A stretch of 64,000 nt of DNA from contig DATAJS010000013.1 in NCBI GenBank assembly GCA_036262035.1, forward strand, positions 62,001-126,000. Direction: 5' to 3'. Under the pieces are notes generated by a model, which did no database searches, was not told the origin of the DNA, and saw only the letters and a list, made by a program, of their open reading frames with translations. Numbering within the stretch: position 1 is the first letter of the stretch; every line of letters starts with the position of its first letter. This document shows, piece after piece, positions 1 to 7,559 of this stretch. The DNA comes from Burkholderiales bacterium. GTDB taxonomy: Bacteria > Pseudomonadota > Gammaproteobacteria > Burkholderiales > SG8-41. A program made the position numbers and the translations under genes.

Positions 1-851
1 CGCTCCAGCCCGTACGAGACGAACGACGAGATCACGTGCGCCGAGCCCGGGATGATCCCGATCAGAAAGCCGAGCACGCTGCCGCGCGCGATGGGCTTCA
101 CCGAAGCGCGCAGCTCCTCGCGCGAAGGCATGAGCTCGCGCAGCCTGGGGGTCTTCACTTTCGGGCCTTCGCCCTGCGCCGCGGAGAGCAGGATCTCCGA
201 GATGCCGAACAGGCCGACCGCGACCGGCACGATCCCCAGGCCGTCCCCCAGCTCGACCAGGCCGAACTCGAAGCGGGTGTAGCCGCTCATCGCGTCGATG
301 CCGATCATGCCGCAGAGCAGCCCGACGGCGGCCATCGCGAGGGTCTTGAGCATCGACCCGCCGCTCATGTACGCGAGCACGAAGAAGCCGAGCAGCAGGA
401 GCGCGGTGTATTCGGGCGGCCCGAAGCGCAGCGCGAACGACGCGAGCGTCGGCGCGAGCAGCATGAGGCCGATCACCCCCAGTGTGCCGGCGACGAACGA
501 GCCGATCGCCGAGATCGCGAGCGCCGCGCCCGCGCGGCCGTTCTGGGTCATGGCGTAGCCGTCGATGCACGTCATCACCGACGCCGCCTCGCCGGGGATG
601 CGCATCAGGATCGACGTCGTCGAGCCGCCGTACATCGCGCCGTAATACACGCCGCCGAGCAGCACCATCGCGATGATCGGGTTCAGGCCGAAGGTCGCGG
701 GCAGCAAGAGGCTGATCCCGGCGAGCGGGCCGAGCCCGGGCATCATCCCGACGAGCGTGCCGATGATGCAGCCGGCGAAGGCATAGCCGAGGATCTGCCA
801 CTGCAGCGCCACGCTGAAGCCGAGCAGGAGGTTGTTGAACGTCTCGGCCAT
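1..851 (-). CDS. tctA: Tripartite tricarboxylate transporter large permease (TctA family), 3' part cut by window edge
   Basis: Reading down from the ATG at 851 gives at least 283 residues of a very hydrophobic protein beginning MAETFNNLLLGFSVALQWQ, with the glycine/proline-rich stretch GMMPGLGPLAG and the segment YYGAMYGGSTTSILMRIPGE typical of TctA. TctA is the 12-helix permease of tripartite tricarboxylate transporters; with TctB and the periplasmic TctC it imports carboxylates using an ion gradient. The gene starts 7 bases after the tctB stop, so tctC-tctB-tctA form one operon read leftwards. The C-terminal part (normally about 500 residues in all) lies outside the window. The family call is firm; the substrate is unknown. 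Confidence 0.93.
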   Translation of the reverse strand, partial: MAETFNNLLLGFSVALQWQILGYAFAGCIIGTLVGMMPGLGPLAGISLLLPATFGLNPIIAMVLLGGVYYGAMYGGSTTSILMRIPGEAASVMTCIDGYAMTQNGRAGAALAISAIGSFVAGTLGVIGLMLLAPTLASFALRFGPPEYTALLLLGFFVLAYMSGGSMLKTLAMAAVGLLCGMIGIDAMSGYTRFEFGLVELGDGLGIVPVAVGLFGISEILLSAAQGEGPKVKTPRLRELMPSREELRASVKPIARGSVLGFLIGIIPGSAHVISSFVSYGLE

Positions 852-857
852 GATCGG

Positions 858-1310
858 CTACCAGCCTCCCGGCCCGAGCGGCAGCGGCACGTGCAGCAGC
901 GTCCCGATGAAGTAGTACGAGAGCAGCGAGAAGCCCACCGCGACCGCGGCGACCGCGAGCGGCCTGCGCCGCTCCATCACGCCGAGAAAGAACACCATCA
1001 GCGCCACGACCGTGATGCGATAGCCGATGTGCTCGAGCGCGTAGGTGGCGACCCCGCACGCGAGCAGGATCATCGCGGCGCGCTTCGCCTCGGGCCACTG
1101 GATGTCCGCGAGCGGCCGCGACGAAAAACCCTTGAGCGCGATCAGGAGACCGGTGACCCCGAGGAACACCGCGATGATCAGCGGCGTGTATCCGGGACCG
1201 GGCTCCGACAGCGAGCCCAGCGGATACGCGCGGTTTTCCCAGCCGACGAAGACCGCGATCGCGGTCAGGACGAGGCCCGAGACCTGGTCGCTCGACAGGC
1301 GCGACCTCAT
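858..1310 (-). CDS. tctB: Tripartite tricarboxylate transporter small membrane subunit (TctB family)
   Basis: A 150-residue protein with about four hydrophobic segments and the N-terminal LTAIAVFVGWENRAYPLGS pattern seen in TctB, followed by GPGYTPLI. TctB is the small membrane subunit that pairs with TctA. I chose the ATG at 1310 because a longer reading from 1370 would overlap the tctC coding end and add an arginine/serine-rich tail that looks like out-of-frame tctC. With this start the ATG lies one base after the tctC stop codon, which fits translational coupling. Confidence 0.88.
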   Translation of the reverse strand: MRSRLSSDQVSGLVLTAIAVFVGWENRAYPLGSLSEPGPGYTPLIIAVFLGVTGLLIALKGFSSRPLADIQWPEAKRAAMILLACGVATYALEHIGYRITVVALMVFFLGVMERRRPLAVAAVAVGFSLLSYYFIGTLLHVPLPLGPGGW

Positions 1311-1311
1311 C

Positions 1312-2286
1312 TCACTTCTTGTCTTCGACCTTGCCGACGACCTTGACCACCTGCGCGAGCCGCTGCGCATCGGTCATCCAGAACTTCTGAAAGTCCGGCG
1401 CGTCGAGGTAGTGCACGGGCGAGTTCACTTTGGCCATCATGTTCTTGAACTCGGGGTCCTCGACCGCCTTGCGCGCGGCGTCGCGCAGCACCTTCATCAC
1501 CGGCTCGGGCGTGCCTTTCGGCGCGAACAGCCCCGCCCAGATCAGGTACTCGATGTCGTAGCCGCTCTCCTTGAACGTCGGCACGTCCGGGAAGTTCTCG
1601 TGGCGCTTCGGCCCCCAGCTCGCGAGCGGACGCAGCTTGCCCGCCTTGACGTGAGGCGTGATCGCCGCCGGCCCGCCGGCGGTCATGTCGACGTGGCCGC
1701 CGAGGAGCGCGGTGATCGCCGGACCGCCGCCGGTCGTCGGCACGTGGCGCATCTTGAGCTTGGCCGCGTGCAGGAACATCTCCATCGGCATGTGCAGCGC
1801 GCCGTAGATGCCCGACGACGAGTACGAGAGCTGGCCCGGCTTGGAGCGTGCGAGCGCGACGAGCTCCTTGAGCGTCTTGGTCGGCACCGAGGTGTGCACG
1901 GTGAGGATGGTCGGATCGGCGCTGATCAGCGCGATCGGCGCGAACTGGTCGAGGGAGTACGCGGGCTTGCGGTCGAAGAGCACGTCGGCGGCGGGGATCA
2001 CCGAGATGCTCGAGAGCGCCATCAGGATGGTATAGCCGTCGGGCTTGGCGTTGGCGACCGCGGCGTTGCCGACCGCGCCGCCGGCGCCGGGCCGGTTGGT
2101 GATCGCCACCGGCTGTTTCAGGATCTTCTCCATCGCCGCCGCCGTCGGCCGCCCGGTGGTGTCGGCGACGCCGCCCGGCGGGAAAGGCACGATCATGGTG
2201 ATCGCGCGCGAGGGATACGCCTCCTGCCCGAAAGCGGTGCCGGTGCACAGTGCGAGCAATACCGCGCTGAGTCTCTTGCGTTTCAT
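1312..2286 (-). CDS. tctC: Bug/TctC-family periplasmic solute-binding receptor
   Basis: 324 residues with a clear Sec signal peptide (MKRKRLSAVLLALCTGTAFG, likely cleaved after about residue 20) and the Bug-family landmarks YPSRAITMIVPFPPGG near the N-terminus and RPGAGGAVGNAAVA further on. Bug receptors bind carboxylates or small aromatic and amide compounds in the periplasm and hand them to TctAB. Unlike the other three Bug genes in this window, this one lies directly upstream of its own tctB and tctA. Two FAH-family enzymes are encoded upstream on the same strand, suggesting that the imported solute feeds their pathway. Confidence 0.93.
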   Translation of the reverse strand: MKRKRLSAVLLALCTGTAFGQEAYPSRAITMIVPFPPGGVADTTGRPTAAAMEKILKQPVAITNRPGAGGAVGNAAVANAKPDGYTILMALSSISVIPAADVLFDRKPAYSLDQFAPIALISADPTILTVHTSVPTKTLKELVALARSKPGQLSYSSSGIYGALHMPMEMFLHAAKLKMRHVPTTGGGPAITALLGGHVDMTAGGPAAITPHVKAGKLRPLASWGPKRHENFPDVPTFKESGYDIEYLIWAGLFAPKGTPEPVMKVLRDAARKAVEDPEFKNMMAKVNSPVHYLDAPDFQKFWMTDAQRLAQVVKVVGKVEDKK

Positions 2287-2309
2287 GGCTCCTCCGTTAT
2301 GACCGTTAT

Positions 2310-2345
2310 CGGGGTCTGACCCCGTTTTATAGGGGTCAGACCCCG
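2310..2345. repeat. Family A hairpin (GGGGTCTGACCCC type)
   Basis: Two 14-base arms, CGGGGTCTGACCCC at 2310-2323 and its exact reverse complement at 2332-2345, separated by GTTTTATA. Each arm is itself nearly palindromic. The stop codon of the FAH-family gene at 2336 lies inside the right arm. Related elements occur at 7465, 26617 and 53714. Confidence 0.85.
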
Positions 2346-3280
2346 GTTATCCTGTTCCTCAGTTCCCCCAGTCCTTCGATCCTGCAAACCACCTCGTCGC
2401 CGGCCTGCAGATACCCTCTGGGCGCGACCACGTCTTTCCTCATCGGCTTCTTGCCGCCGAGCTCGGCGTCGGTGCCCCACGCGGTGCCGCCGGGCGTGCC
2501 GGTCGAGATCACCACGCCGGGCTTCAGCGTGACGAAGGTCGAGAAGAACTCGACGAGCTGGGCGCACGTCCAGATCATCTTCGCGGTGCTGTTGCTCTGG
2601 CGCACCTCGCCGTTCACCCGTGTGGACAGATCGAGCTTCTGCGGGTCGGGAATCTCGTCGCGCGTCGCGATGTACGGACCGATCGGCGCGCAGGTGTCGA
2701 AGTTCTTGCCCGGACCCAGGTTGTACACCGAAGAGCCGTCGGGCCGCAGCGTCACCTGGCGGTCGCGCGCGGTGACGTCGTTCATGATCGTATAGCCGTA
2801 GACGTGGTCCAGCGCGTCCGCGGCGGCGATGTGGCGGCCCGCCTTGCCGATGACGATGAGGAGCTCGGTCTCGTAGTCGAGCTTCTTCGTCACGCGCTCG
2901 TCGCGGACGATCGTGTCGTCCGGGCCGATCACGCCGAGGGACGTCTTGAGGAAGAACTCGGGATCCTTGCGCGTGACCTCGGGCTTCTCCTCGCGATGGT
3001 CCCAGTAGTTCTCGCCGCTGCACAGGATGAGCGAGGGCTCGATCGGCGCTTTGAGCTTCGCGTTCGCGAGGGGCGTGCGCGCTTTACCGCTGTCGACCGC
3101 CGCGCGCACGATCTCCAGCGCCGCATCGCCCGCGGCGATGAGCTTCGTCATGTCGGACAACGCGGCGAGGAGCCGGGTAGCGGTGCCGGGCGGCGCGGCA
3201 TCGAGCAGGTCGACGACCGCATCGCCGTCGACCGCACCCAGCCTGACCGCGCCGTTGCGGTCGTATCGGACGAGCTTCAT
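2336..3280 (-). CDS. Fumarylacetoacetate hydrolase (FAH) family protein
   Basis: 314 residues. The C-terminal two thirds carry the FAH fold: SGENYWDHREE, then the acidic metal-binding region around LDYETELLIVIGKAGR, YGYTIMNDVTARD, and the late VVISTGTPGG segment. FAH-family enzymes are magnesium-dependent and hydrolyse or decarboxylate beta-diketo and related acids (fumarylpyruvate, 2-hydroxyhepta-2,4-dienedioate and similar). It is 12 bases downstream of a second FAH-family gene with clearly different sequence, and upstream of tctCBA. The exact substrate cannot be told. Its stop codon falls within a repeat hairpin. Confidence 0.9.
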   Translation of the reverse strand: MKLVRYDRNGAVRLGAVDGDAVVDLLDAAPPGTATRLLAALSDMTKLIAAGDAALEIVRAAVDSGKARTPLANAKLKAPIEPSLILCSGENYWDHREEKPEVTRKDPEFFLKTSLGVIGPDDTIVRDERVTKKLDYETELLIVIGKAGRHIAAADALDHVYGYTIMNDVTARDRQVTLRPDGSSVYNLGPGKNFDTCAPIGPYIATRDEIPDPQKLDLSTRVNGEVRQSNSTAKMIWTCAQLVEFFSTFVTLKPGVVISTGTPGGTAWGTDAELGGKKPMRKDVVAPRGYLQAGDEVVCRIEGLGELRNRITGV

Positions 3281-3292
3281 GGGCTCGTCAGT

Positions 3293-4180
3293 TTACGCCA
3301 CGGGGTTTTCGAGCGTCCCGATCGGGTCGATCGTCACCGCCACCACGTCGCCGGGCTGGAGGAACTTCGGCGGGTCGAAGCCGATGCCCACGCCCGCGCA
3401 GGTGCCGGTCGCGATGAGGTCGCCCGGCTCCAGCGTCATCACGCGCGACAGCGTCTCGATCAGCGTCGGGATGTCGAAGATGAGCTGGCTCACGTACGCG
3501 TCCTGGCGCACTTCGCCGTTCACCTTGGTGACGAGGCGAAGCTGGTCCACGTCCTCGATCTCGTCGGCCGTGACGATCGCCGGTCCCATCGGGCAGTAGC
3601 CGTCGAGGCTCTTGCCGAGGAACCACTGCTTGTGGCTCTGCTGGAGGGTGCGCGCGGTGACGTCGTTGACGATGGTGTAGCCGTAGACGTGGTTGTACGC
3701 CTTGGCTTTCGGGATGTTGCGCCCGCCTTCGCCGATGACGACCGTCAGCTCGCCTTCGTAGTCGGTCGAGTGGGTGTAGTCGTTGGCGCTGGGGATGGAC
3801 GCCTTGTCGGCGATCACCGAGCTCGGCCACTTGGTGAACATGATCGGCAGCTCGGGAATGGCGTCCTTGCCCGCGCTCGCGTCGAAGCCGCTGTTGTGGA
3901 ACTCCTTCGCGTGGTCGTGATAGTTCTTGCCGACGCACAGGATGTTCCTGGCCGGACGCGGGAACGGCGCTTCGATCTTCACGCTGTCGTACGGAATGCG
4001 GTGCCCGCTCGTTTTTACGGTCTTTCGCGCACGCGAAAGACCGTTCTTTCCGAGCGCGACGAACGCAGTCATGTCCTTGGGCAGGCGGCTCGCTTTGGTG
4101 ATGTCGACGATGGTGTTCGACTCGGCGTCGTGGACGCCGATGCGCGTGCCTTCGGCGTCGGAAAAAGTCACCAGACGCAT
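3293..4180 (-). CDS. Fumarylacetoacetate hydrolase (FAH) family protein
   Basis: 295 residues, first gene of the FAH-FAH-tctCBA operon. Visible FAH signatures are ILCVGKNYHDHAKEF, the acidic ligands in TDYEGELTVVIGEGGR, the YGYTIVNDVTARTLQ segment, and LIATGTCAGVGIGFDPP near the C-terminus. It resembles the 5-carboxymethyl-2-hydroxymuconate isomerase / 2-hydroxyhepta-2,4-diene-1,7-dioate isomerase branch more than true FAH. The gene probably acts in breakdown of an aromatic or dicarboxylic compound brought in by the adjacent transporter; that link is inferred from gene order only. Confidence 0.9.
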   Translation of the reverse strand: MRLVTFSDAEGTRIGVHDAESNTIVDITKASRLPKDMTAFVALGKNGLSRARKTVKTSGHRIPYDSVKIEAPFPRPARNILCVGKNYHDHAKEFHNSGFDASAGKDAIPELPIMFTKWPSSVIADKASIPSANDYTHSTDYEGELTVVIGEGGRNIPKAKAYNHVYGYTIVNDVTARTLQQSHKQWFLGKSLDGYCPMGPAIVTADEIEDVDQLRLVTKVNGEVRQDAYVSQLIFDIPTLIETLSRVMTLEPGDLIATGTCAGVGIGFDPPKFLQPGDVVAVTIDPIGTLENPVA

Positions 4181-4289
4181 GGATGCTCCTCGTTATCGAT
4201 CTAAAAAGCGGGCCAGTATGCTTCGGGCCCACGGTGAGCGTCAAATGAGGTCGAACCGCGCGGGCCTTGCTCAAAGGAAAGGGAGGTTC

Positions 4290-4317
4290 AAGGAGGGAAA
4301 CCTTGGTTTCCCTCCTT
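4290..4317. repeat. Family B hairpin (AAGGAGGGAAACC)
   Basis: Arms AAGGAGGGAAACC (4290-4302) and GGTTTCCCTCCTT (4305-4317) are exact reverse complements. A closely related sequence occurs at 25181-25207, including the flanking GGGAGGTTC and CCTCCTTGGC, and a more diverged one at about 30317-30342. Confidence 0.75.
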
Positions 4318-4330
4318 GGCGTAACCGACG

Positions 4331-4363
4331 TTTTATTGGGGCGGCTTCATCGCCCCAATAAAA
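4331..4363. repeat. Perfect stem-loop without a U tract
   Basis: TTTTATTGGGGCG (4331-4343) pairs with CGCCCCAATAAAA (4351-4363) around the loop GCTTCAT. Because the arms end in T and A tracts that pair with each other, neither strand leaves a run of U after the stem. It sits beside the intrinsic terminator at 4361-4387. Confidence 0.6.
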
Positions 4364-4387
4364 AAAGGCGCGGTTTCCCGCGCCTTT
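4361..4387 (-). terminator. Rho-independent terminator for the small lysine-rich gene
   Basis: On the minus strand GGCGCG and CGCGCC (4379-4384 and 4367-4372, extended by three A-T pairs) form a GC stem with a six-base loop, followed by a run of T (complement of the A tract ending at 4366). It lies about 20 bases past the stop codon at 4406, the right place to end transcription of that gene. Confidence 0.8.
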
Positions 4388-4405
4388 CCTGATGCCTGGT
4401 ACCCC

Positions 4406-4594
4406 TTACTTGCCGGAGGCCTTGTCGTCTTTCTTCTTGGCTTCGCCTTTGTCGCCCTTGGCGCCTTTGTCGTCCTTCTTGGCCGCCTTCTCGCTCTTGG
4501 CTTCGCCTTTCTTCATTTCGTCGGCCGCGAACGCGCCGCCCGCAAACGCCACCGTCATAAGACCCGCCACGAGCGCAATCATCAGCTTCTTCAT
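4406..4594 (-). CDS. Small exported lysine-rich protein, function unknown
   Basis: 62 residues: a Sec signal peptide (MKKLMIALVAGLMTVAFAGG, cleavage after AFA) followed by a mature part of about 39 residues made almost only of K, D, E, G, A and S, with repeated KGEAK, KKDDK and KGDKG blocks. There are no cysteines, histidines or hydrophobic core residues, so the mature peptide is probably disordered. A GGGAGG ribosome-binding site lies just upstream of the ATG, and a terminator follows. It begins 52 bases after the molybdopterin oxidoreductase gene on the same strand. I do not recognise a function. Confidence 0.75.
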   Translation of the reverse strand: MKKLMIALVAGLMTVAFAGGAFAADEMKKGEAKSEKAAKKDDKGAKGDKGEAKKKDDKASGK

Positions 4595-4646
4595 TGGTAA
4601 CCTCCCTCTTATGGTAAGACGGCTAACATGCCGCGCCGGAAGGTTA

Positions 4647-5405
4647 TCACGATCCGCTGTGCCAGTTGTAGCCCTGGTCCTCCCAGTAGCCCCCGGGATG
4701 CTCGTTGGTCACGAACAGCGCCGTGATGTGCTTCGGGTTCTTGAATCCGAGCTTGGTCGGGATGCGCAGCTTCATCGGGAAGCCGTATTCGGGGGGGAGG
4801 ATCTGGTCGGCGAAGCGCAGGGTGAGCTGGGTCTGGGGGTGCAATGCCGTCGGCATGTCGATGCTGGTGTAATAGTCGTCGGCGCACTTGAAGCCGACGA
4901 AGCGCGCCGTGGTGTCCGCCCCGATGCGCTGCAAAAAATCGGAAAACCGCACCCCGCTCCACTTGCCGATCGCGCTCCAGCCCTCCACGCAGATGTGGCG
5001 GGTGATCTGCGAGACCTGCGGCAGGGCGTAGAGCTCCGGCAGCGTCCACGGGCGCTTCTCCCGCACCAGGCCGCCGATCTCGAGCTTGTAGCTCGCGGGA
5101 TCCACACGCCGCACTTCCTCGATCCCGTAGTACGCATTGAACGGAAACGGCTTCGTGATCGCGCTTTCCGGAAACTCGGGCGCGAGCCGGTTCGGGTCGA
5201 AGATCCAGCCCTGCACGCGGTCGTTCCAGCGCGACATCGTCCACAGCACCTTCTGCACCGATTCCTCGTTGGTCACGTCGCAGCCGGTGAGCAGCGTCAG
5301 CGCGCCGAGGCTCAAGCCCCGCTTCAGGAACAGCCGCCGCTCGAGGCTCGCGATCTCGGGCCGCGAGAACGCCTCCAGGCTGGTGGCCATCGTCCGCTTT
5401 TTCAT
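4647..5405 (-). CDS. Molybdopterin-dependent (sulfite-oxidase-family) oxidoreductase, catalytic subunit
   Basis: 252 residues starting MKKRTMATSLEAF. A twin-arginine motif (RRLFLKRG, residues 24-31) precedes a hydrophobic stretch ending LTGC, so the protein is probably folded in the cytoplasm and exported by Tat. The oxidoreductase molybdopterin domain follows, with the conserved cysteine expected to ligate Mo at residue 139 in RHICVEGWSAIGKWSG, and further family landmarks around MPTALHPQTQL and GFPMKLRIPTKLGFK. It resembles MsrP/YedY. Its start overlaps the stop of the cytochrome gene by the ATGA at 5402-5405, so the two form a complex or at least a translational unit. Whether it reduces methionine sulfoxide is not shown. 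Confidence 0.9.
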   Translation of the reverse strand: MKKRTMATSLEAFSRPEIASLERRLFLKRGLSLGALTLLTGCDVTNEESVQKVLWTMSRWNDRVQGWIFDPNRLAPEFPESAITKPFPFNAYYGIEEVRRVDPASYKLEIGGLVREKRPWTLPELYALPQVSQITRHICVEGWSAIGKWSGVRFSDFLQRIGADTTARFVGFKCADDYYTSIDMPTALHPQTQLTLRFADQILPPEYGFPMKLRIPTKLGFKNPKHITALFVTNEHPGGYWEDQGYNWHSGS

Positions 5406-6031
5406 GATCGCCCTCCGGATATCTTGACGCGCCCCGTGAACATCGACGGGAAAGTGCGCGGGACGAGCACCACCATCAGCACGTGCACCAGCACGAAGAA
5501 CACGACCCCCGCCATCGCGAAGAAGTGCAGGTAGCGCGCGCCTTCGTAGTCGCCCATGAGCATCCCGAGCGCGTGGAACTGCACCGGCTTCCAGATCACC
5601 AGCCCCGAAAGCACGAGCAGGACCAGGAGCGCGATCGCGACCAGGTAGGCCGCGCGCTGCGCTGCGTTGTAGACCGAGAGGTCGGCGTGGGCGAGGCGCC
5701 CGCGCAGCGCGTCGCGCGCGTCGCGCCACACGGCCGCCGGACTCAGCGGCAGGAGCTTGCGCCTGAAATGGCCGGAGACGATGCCGTACGACAGGTAGAT
5801 CACGCCGTTGATCGCGAGCAGCCACATCGCGGCGAAATGCCACTGCAGCGCCCCCGCGAGCCAGCCGCCGAGCGTCCATTCGGACGGGAACCGGAAGCCG
5901 AAGAGCGGCGACGCGTTGTAGATGCGCCAGCCGGACGCGACCATGATGAGGATCGCGAACGCGTTCACCCAGTGGGTGATGCGCACGACGAGCGGATGGA
6001 TTTTGCGGTAGGGAGTGCCGGACGGGTGCAT
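5402..6031 (-). CDS. Cytochrome b561-type membrane subunit
   Basis: 209 residues with four or five transmembrane helices and histidines placed for b-type heme binding: HPLVVRITHW near the N-terminus, LQWHFAAMW in the middle, FHALGMLMGD, and HFFAMAGVVFFVLVHV near the C-terminus. This is the di-heme b561 fold that passes electrons between the quinone pool and a periplasmic partner. The partner is the molybdopterin enzyme encoded by the overlapping downstream gene. The pairing is like YedY/YedZ or MsrP/MsrQ, but the membrane subunit is of the b561 type. Confidence 0.88.
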   Translation of the reverse strand: MHPSGTPYRKIHPLVVRITHWVNAFAILIMVASGWRIYNASPLFGFRFPSEWTLGGWLAGALQWHFAAMWLLAINGVIYLSYGIVSGHFRRKLLPLSPAAVWRDARDALRGRLAHADLSVYNAAQRAAYLVAIALLVLLVLSGLVIWKPVQFHALGMLMGDYEGARYLHFFAMAGVVFFVLVHVLMVVLVPRTFPSMFTGRVKISGGRS

Positions 6032-6154
6032 AGTGCCTCCTCGGCTGCGATGTTTGATCTTTCGTCGCAGCCGCAGGACCAGACCTTACAGTATCATCAG
6101 CGGGCGGCCGCGTCCCGCGGCGCCGCAGCCTTTCCCGAATACAAGAACTACCCG

Positions 6155-7459
6155 ATGGCCATACTCAGGTCCGGCCTGCCCAGCTCTCCCGACCGGCGCC
6201 GCGACAACCGCCGTCAGCTCGACGTCTGGCACGTGCGCCGCGCGCGCCAGATGGAGGCGGCGATCCTCATCAGCCAGTCCTTCTTCGAGCACGTCAGCGT
6301 CGATGCGCTGCTCGAGGAAGTGCTCACGACCGCGCTCAAGGTCGTCAACGCGCGCGCCGGCGCGATTTTGCTCGCCGATCCCGAGACCCGGCAGCTCGCG
6401 TTCCGCTACGGCGTCAAGGAAAGCTCGAAAGCGCTGATCGGCAAGGCGATCCCGTGGGACCAGGGCATCGCCGGGGCGGTCTTCCAGTCGGGCCAGGCCG
6501 AGCTCATCCCCGACGCGAAACAGGATTCCCGCCACCTCGGCGCGGTCGACGAGATCACCGGTTTCACCACGCGCGACATGGTCGTGCTGCCGCTCAAGCG
6601 CTGGGAAGGCGAGGCCATCGGCGTCCTGGAAGTGCTCAACAAGGCCGAGGGCACGCTCGACGAGGAAGACGCGGCCCTGCTGTCGGTCGTGTCGGCCTTC
6701 GCCGCGATGGCGATCGAGCAGGCGCGGCTGTACGAGGAAGCCAAGCTCGCGGTCGTCGTGCGCCTGCTCGGCGACATCTCGCACGACATCAAGAACCTGC
6801 TGCTGCCGGTCACGACCGGGGCGGACCTGCTGCAGCACCACATCGACACGCTCGTCGAGGCGCTGCCGGCGAGCAAGAAGAACCTGTCGTCGCAGACCCG
6901 CACGCTCACCGGCCAGCTCCTGACCATGACGCGCAGCGCGAGCGCCCTCCTCCAGGACCGCATGAAGGGATTCGCCGACTGCGTCAAAGGCTTGTCGGCG
7001 CCGCCGCGGTTCGAGCCGCTGCGCCTGAAAGACGTGGTCGACAGCGTGGTGCGCACGCTCGAGCCGCTCGCCGCCGACCGCGGCATCGCGCTGAAGATCG
7101 AGGGCCTGGCGGAGCTGCCGCAGATCGAAGGCGACGAGCGGCGCCTGTTCAACTGCTTCTACAACCTCGTCACCAACGCGATCGCCGAAGTGCCCAAAGG
7201 CGGCTCGATCACCGTCGCCGCCGGCACGAGCCCGCTCGCGGGCATGGTGCAGGTCGCGGTGTCCGACACCGGCCGCGGAATGCCGCAGGACGTGCTCGAC
7301 AGCCTCTTCACCGAGCGCGCGATCAGCCGCAAGCCCGGCGGCACCGGGCTCGGCACCAAGATCATCAAGGACGTGGTCGACGCCCACCGCGGCCAGATTT
7401 CGGTCCAGAGCCGCGAAGGCGCCGGCACCACCTTCACCCTCCTCCTGCCCGTCCGCTGA
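6155..7459 (+). CDS. GAF-domain sensor histidine kinase
   Basis: About 434 residues. A GAF sensor domain spans roughly residues 45-190 (with GAGAILLADPETRQ at its start and VLPLKRWEGEAIGVLEVLN near its end). Next is a histidine-containing helix with the probable phospho-acceptor His210 (GDISHDIKN). The C-terminal ATPase domain has an N-box (NLVTNAIAE), G1 (DTGRGMP) and G2 (GGTGLGTKI). No transmembrane segment is seen, so it is cytoplasmic. The start is uncertain: ATG at 6155 is used, but an in-frame ATG at 6050 would add 35 residues of low-complexity sequence. No response regulator is adjacent. The gene is divergent from the cytochrome/molybdopterin pair, which it might regulate; that is only positional inference. 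Confidence 0.85.
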   Translation: MAILRSGLPSSPDRRRDNRRQLDVWHVRRARQMEAAILISQSFFEHVSVDALLEEVLTTALKVVNARAGAILLADPETRQLAFRYGVKESSKALIGKAIPWDQGIAGAVFQSGQAELIPDAKQDSRHLGAVDEITGFTTRDMVVLPLKRWEGEAIGVLEVLNKAEGTLDEEDAALLSVVSAFAAMAIEQARLYEEAKLAVVVRLLGDISHDIKNLLLPVTTGADLLQHHIDTLVEALPASKKNLSSQTRTLTGQLLTMTRSASALLQDRMKGFADCVKGLSAPPRFEPLRLKDVVDSVVRTLEPLAADRGIALKIEGLAELPQIEGDERRLFNCFYNLVTNAIAEVPKGGSITVAAGTSPLAGMVQVAVSDTGRGMPQDVLDSLFTERAISRKPGGTGLGTKIIKDVVDAHRGQISVQSREGAGTTFTLLLPVR

Positions 7460-7464
7460 AAATC

Positions 7465-7507
7465 GGGGTCAGGTCCACATTTCAGCGTGAAATGTGGACC
7501 TGACCCC
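7465..7507. repeat. Family A hairpin, 20-base perfect arms
   Basis: GGGGTCAGGTCCACATTTCA at 7465-7484 is exactly complementary to 7488-7507, leaving a three-base loop (GCG). It starts five bases after the histidine-kinase stop codon. The element also contains the distal stop of the possible read-through extension of the thioredoxin-like gene on the other strand. There is no U tract, so it does not look like a normal terminator. Confidence 0.85.
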
Positions 7508-7559
7508 ATTTAGCTTTCATCCGCTCGGCCACCCCGGGCTCGAGTGATTTCGACCCTCA
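7482..7559 (-). other. Candidate UGA-recoding (selenocysteine) site with SECIS-like stem-loop
   Basis: The thioredoxin-like gene ends in TGA at 7559-7557. Read as selenocysteine, the frame stays open for 24 more codons (GSKSLEPGVAERMKAKWGQ and a few more) to a TGA at 7484-7482, giving a motif Pro-Gly-Sec-Gly-Ser-Lys-Ser. Twelve bases after the TGA, the minus-strand sequence at 7544-7524 can fold as a 7-base-pair stem with one bulged A and a six-base loop CGGGGU. The loop begins 20 bases after the TGA. This loop distance, and a G within the first two loop bases, fit what is known of bacterial SECIS elements. Such stems also arise by chance in GC-rich DNA, so this is a hypothesis. Confidence 0.45.

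Noticed and set aside
36-1346. Long plus-strand open frame across tctA and tctB
   Set aside because: Arg/His/Glu-rich shadow; the minus-strand reading gives convincing TctA and TctB proteins.
4331-4363. Perfect stem-loop as a terminator
   Set aside because: No U run follows the stem on either strand; the neighbouring GC hairpin at 4361-4387 is the better terminator.
5406-5879. Longer N-terminus for the molybdopterin enzyme
   Set aside because: It would overlap the cytochrome gene by hundreds of bases and lacks hydrophobic or signal character; the ATGA overlap at 5402-5405 and the Tat signal fix the start.
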